From positions 3,004,101-3,068,100 of the forward strand of contig CM066919.1 in NCBI GenBank assembly GCA_033964015.1: 64,000 bases of DNA. The letters run 5' to 3'. This document shows, piece after piece, positions 60,314 to 64,000 of this stretch (within the stretch, counting starts at the first letter, position 1; every line of letters starts with the position of its first letter). The DNA is from Scolanthus callimorphus (taxonomy: Eukaryota > Cnidaria > Anthozoa > Actiniaria > Edwardsiidae). The translations under genes and the position numbers were made by a program. A model generated the notes under the pieces. It ran no database searches. It was not told where the DNA came from and saw only the letters and a program-made list of their open reading frames with translations.

Positions 60314-61292
60314 TAGATCTGCCCTTTAGATTGTCTCCCGGTGCCATGGCCTGGTTCTCGGAGGCATTACATGTACTGTCCAACAACCCTCATGACTGTA
60401 AGCTGCGCGGCAGCAATTTGCGTCTCTAATACAGCCTGCCAAGTCCTCCAACCTCTATTGAAAATCCCTCACGATGAGGAGAAGACCATGTTTATCTATG
60501 TCTCTGGCAGGGGCCGCGGAGGGAGGTTTGGTCACATTCTTGTAAATGAAAAAATCTGTTCTTTGGACATAAAAATATTACACAGGTTGTCGAAGCCGAG
60601 TTCACCGGTTTCCCGAGTTAACTCCGAGTCAAATCCGAGCCTGAGTCAAAAGCTGAGCTTCAATTTTATAAAAGCTGTGCACCATTTGAGTGACAAAGAG
60701 TTGATGTAATAGGCAGAAATCAACAGACATAGTTGCCAATCCTAGTTTGTCAAAAAGACGGGAGACCCAAGCTCTAACTGCAAAGAAATTGTGAAGGAAA
60801 AAAACAGGAAATGTATTGGACTCCAACAAAACATTTCAGCGGAAGACAAGGTCCTGTATGCGGGTGACTCCTGCAAAGAACGGGAAGGTTGGCATCTCTG
60901 TCAGAATCAATATTAAATCATAGGAAACTTACCCCCAGGGGCGGATCCAGGAATTTCAGAAAGGGAGGGCCGGATAGTGAAAACATGGGACGGAAATTAG
61001 CAAATTTCCTTCATCAAATACAGTAAATGTATGGGAAAATCTCCCGAGAAAGGGGACAGCGGCCCCCTCGCTGCCCTCCCTAAATCCGCAACCGCCCCCG
61101 ACCCCCTCCCTCCCCCTCCACATACACCCCACGCGATCGCGCACCACCGAAAAACGTAACTTGTTTGAAATGATTAAACTGATTTTAAGGAATACTTATT
61201 CGTTCTTACAAGTGAATGCTCAAGAAACAACCGAGGACATAATGCCGCTGCCGAGTTTTAACAGAAACAGCATGAAGAATTGGCAAGACGAC

Positions 61293-61701
61293 CGACCGGT
61301 TAGCGCAGTGGTAGAGCGCGGGTTGTTGTGAGGGAGGTTAGGAGTTCAAACCCTGGCCAGACCAACACTCAGGGTCTTTCCTAAAGAACTGAGGAGAAGG
61401 TGCTGCCTTTGCTCTAATACCTACAAATGGTTAGACCCGCAACGGAATAAGAGCCAACTAGTGAAGCCGATTTGCGTAACCAATAGACCTCCTCGGTTGC
61501 CCGTTTGTTTTGCCCATTTCAGATCACGTGGCATTCCCATGAGTATTCTCTCTTTCGTTTTCTGCTACGCACCGTAGGATATATGAATATGGAAGAAACC
61601 CAAACAAAGAGAGAATACTAATGGATGCCAGGTGATCTGAAATGGGCAAAACATTACGCCCAAGCCGTGGAGGTCTATTATTTTTTTTATCATTATTATT
61701 T
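61293..61701 (+). mobile_element. tRNA-derived SINE with 7-bp target duplication AGACGAC
   Basis: An A box (GGTTAGCGCAGTGGTAGAG, about 61,299-61,317) and a B box (AGTTCAAACCC, 61,343-61,353) form an RNA polymerase III promoter as in a tRNA. The 3' end is a CATTATTATTT tail. AGACGAC flanks it at 61,286-61,292 and 61,702-61,708, the signature of LINE-driven retroposition. A MITE (61,481-61,680) is nested in its 3' half. Confidence 0.88.
61481..61680. mobile_element. 200-bp MITE nested in the SINE
   Basis: AATAGACCTCCTCGGTTGCC, with TTTTGCCCATTTCAGATCAC, is mirrored by GTGATCTGAAATGGGCAAAA, with GCCGTGGAGGTCTATT. The inner ends read GAGTATTCTCTC and GAGAGAATACT. Confidence 0.88.
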
Positions 61702-62020
61702 AGACGACGAAGACTACGACGACGTTTGTCGGTGGGCGACACTAGATCATTTTGCTATCGATACTTCTGAACCTGGGTAAGACGTCACTGAATCGTTAGT
61801 AGCTCACAGGGACACACTCAAATAAGAACTCTTTGATGGGCTCCCTGTGGGTAGCTCCGTTGCATGCATCGTGACCCGCGATTTCAAAGCATTTTTAGAT
61901 TTGCTCTTCCACCAATCAGACTGAACCCGCAAACCCGCAAAGCACTCCTTTCACTCAAGAGGAAACCAGAGATGCGCATGTGCAGCCTGTGTTATTTGGT
62001 AAATACTCATTCTCGAACCC

Positions 62021-62301
62021 AGAGCTCCCCTGCACGTCACCTCGCAGGGGAGGCTCTGGTGACATCCATTTTAGGGCCTTCGCTCATTGGCTGGATGAGT
62101 ACATAAAAGTAGCTTTATCTCGGTTTATAATAAAGGTATCTGTCAAAATAACACTGCCATTCGTTTCCTAGTCGTCTTTTCAACCTATGCCTTCGACTTG
62201 AACGCTCTGAGGCATAAAACCACCATTTTCTTTTGAGCATGCGTCGGTGGCTTTCACCAGAGCCTCTCCCGCGAGGTGACGAGCCGGGGAGCTCTGTGTA
62301 C
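62021..62301. mobile_element. About 280-bp MITE with 42-bp inverted ends
   Basis: AGAGCTCCCCTGCACGTCAC then CTCGCAGGGGAGGCTCTGGT at the left is mirrored at 62,256-62,300 by ACCAGAGCCTCTCCCGCGAG and GTGACGAGCCGGGGAGCTCT. Confidence 0.85.
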
Positions 62302-62317
62302 GAATGGTAAATACCGT

Positions 62318-62372
62318 TTAATATATAGATTTAGCCACTGGCTAAAAGCGGAGCTCCCGGTTACATATTTTT
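62318..62372 (-). repeat. Dispersed repeat, inverse of 15,185-15,240
   Basis: ATATAGATTTAGCCACTGGC with TAAAAGCGGAGCTCCCGGTT and ACATATTTTT is the reverse complement of the block in the MED13 intron at 15,185-15,240. The two sites lie 47 kb apart in opposite orientation. Confidence 0.85.
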
Positions 62373-64000
62373 CTGTGTTGATGAACCCAAAAAATAATAA
62401 TAGGCATGGCCTGTGAAAGTAAGAAAAAGAACCTCTTTCAGAAAAAAAATAGGGTACTAACCCTTCCCAATGGAATGGTTCTAACAAAGAACATGTGCAA
62501 TATAAAGAAAAAAGCAATTATTTGTCATGAGTTTTTTTAACTAAAATCACAATATATGTACATTTTATTACATGAGCAGTGTATTTTTAATAAAATGTGT
62601 CATTCCAGAAAATACAGATACCAACCATGTTATGAGCAGAGAAAAGGTGGCTGCAAATTGTGGTATTTCTACTCATACCTTCTTTGTATATTTATTGAAA
62701 TTCCACTGAAAAAGAACAAATTTTTTTTTTGGGGGGGAGGGATGGGTTGAGGCCTCAAAGGGGAGGGGCATCCTAGATCTAAAGCACCATAAGGGGAGGG
62801 CCATTCTCATTTGTGAGCATTTACATATATGTACATGTTGCTTTCCATGAATTAATTGTCCATTTAAAACTACCTTTGTTATAACAATACTCATATATTA
62901 CATCTTAAATTCATGATACATAGTTTTCTTGAAGGACTTCCCGTACGAAACGGCAAGATCTTTGAAAGACCTTGCAAAGGACTTTTAATAAGTCTCTGAA
63001 AGACCTTGTTTAAGTCTGGCGGCTTTTTTCAAAGAAAGGTCTTGGAAAGATCTCCATTTTGAGCTAAAATTGAAGACCTTTTAAGACCTTTTGACAGCTA
63101 GACATTTCCAAGACCATTGAAAGACGTTTTTCTGTAGGCTTCGATTTCGCTCATAAACGTCTTCAAATGGCCTTCAAAACGTCTTACGGTGTTTTCTTTG
63201 TCTAAAAATAAACTCTCAACAACTTGGAATCTTGCGTAACTTGTATTTCATAAAACAACAGAGGCGAGTTAGATTTACAATTATGCCTGCGGGATCCAAC
63301 AACTTACTAAATGTGGTTTACAACAGCGTGATAAAATGGAACACGCTGTTTTTCCCCTGAAGCTGGAAAGTCGCGCAATATTTTCTACGTCCGAAGTTTC
63401 TCCTTATCAACAAAGTGTGGTTATCAAAAGGTCTCCGTTAGACATTCACAAAGTCCTTCCTGATCGCGTGGTTTTGGTATACGTATGTCACATACACAAA
63501 AGTGACTTCGTCGCTCGGTCATCGCTTTTGCGACTCACAAAATCTCGCTTCACTCGCTTTTTGTCGCTCCGCAACTACATTACGTCCAATTCGACTCGCT
63601 TCGTTGCTTCCAGTATCCTATGAGAGGTCGACTTGGAGCCAAATTAACTTTATAAGTCAAATTAACTTTATAAAAACTTACTAAACAAACTAATTATGAC
63701 CAGCTCATTGTCACGCATCTTTTAGGATGTATATATAAGTATCTCCTGCTCACACTTTCAATGATGAAAATATGGCCTCATATCTTGCTCGAATTTGGTC
63801 TTACTCTACAATAATCCTACTAAAACTGGTAAGAATCTTGGCACATGACTTATCTTGATACAATGGGTCCACAACTTGTGCGATGCGCCATCAATAAAGC
63901 GGGTTTCGGCCGCAAGTTAAGCTGCTGCTGGTGGTGATGAAACACACGACATAAGCGTACATACATAAGCATAAGGATCAAAGACCTCCGTTCTCCGCTT
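62373..64000. other. Non-coding tail of the window
   Basis: AT-rich. 62,725-62,750 is a poly(T)/poly(G) run, and 62,940-63,130 is rich in GAAAGACCTTG and AAGACCTTTTG words (short imperfect repeats of both strands). No gene is supported. Confidence 0.5.

Larger units (their letters stand above)
61143..62003 (+). pseudogene. Small gene, copy 2, interrupted by a SINE and with exon 2 joined to intron
   Basis: ATG at 61,242 and the first 50 coding bases match copy 1, then a 409-bp SINE splits the exon. Coding sequence resumes at 61,702 (DVCRWATLDHFAIDT) to the GT at 61,777. The intron is shortened: sequence equivalent to about 59,437-59,800 of copy 1, including the acceptor, is deleted, so exon 2 (61,921-62,000) follows CCAATCAGA directly. 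It is probably dead. Confidence 0.7.

Noticed and set aside
61293..61370. A functional tRNA gene
   Set aside because: A and B boxes are present, but the sequence after the B box does not close an acceptor stem, and it is flanked by a target duplication with an ATT-rich tail, so it is a SINE.

Overview
The window looks like nuclear DNA of an invertebrate animal, probably a cnidarian (anthozoan-like). The reasons are an intron-rich metazoan gene, many short palindromic MITEs, a tRNA-derived SINE, a decayed CR1/L2-type LINE and Polinton-type elements. I could not search databases, so the taxon is an inference.

Positions 1-25,500 (+ strand) hold one host gene, Mediator subunit MED13. It lacks its 5' end but is otherwise traceable through about 24 exons to a stop codon at 25,495-25,497. 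Its introns carry a 2-kb minisatellite (5.05-7.06 kb), a CAGA-type microsatellite (11.15-11.7 kb), an 86-bp tandem repeat that copies a 3' splice site (14.27-14.69 kb) and several inverted-repeat MITEs. The coding frame is broken once in a G run (22,195-22,198). A second frame change near 13.3-13.45 kb can be reconciled by a small intron.

Positions 28.6-48.6 kb hold the most striking structure. A complete 18,232-bp element (29,925-48,156) starts with AGTAGT, ends with ACTACT and is flanked by a 6-bp direct repeat AACAGG. It sits inside a host 16-bp satellite. These are the boundary hallmarks of Polinton/Maverick elements. Instead of the usual integrase, ATPase, protease and capsid genes, almost the whole element is a giant inverted repeat centred near 41,558. 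Each arm carries the same modules in the same order: terminal repeat, 14-bp tandem repeats, a TTCGGAAG-type repeat, promoter region and a large protein-primed family B DNA polymerase gene. The two polymerase genes converge on the centre. Both are broken, by different lesions, and the left arm holds four extra segments absent from the right.

Positions 48.6-52.4 kb contain a direct repeat pair, a decayed LINE, a TTAA-flanked MITE and low-complexity non-autonomous repeat debris.

Positions 52.7-55.6 kb hold + strand pseudogenes: an unknown conserved-looking ORF, a capsid-like ORF and a P-loop ATPase fragment. These look like the ruins of a second, capsid-type Polinton-like element. A perfect-looking 7-bp tandem repeat follows at 56.1 kb.

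Positions 57-64 kb are AT-rich repeat-laden DNA. They include a segmental duplication of a small unrecognised two-exon gene (59.1-59.9 and 61.15-62.0 kb). The second copy is interrupted by a SINE with a 7-bp target duplication, and a MITE is nested in that SINE. A 43-base poly(C) tract lies between the copies.
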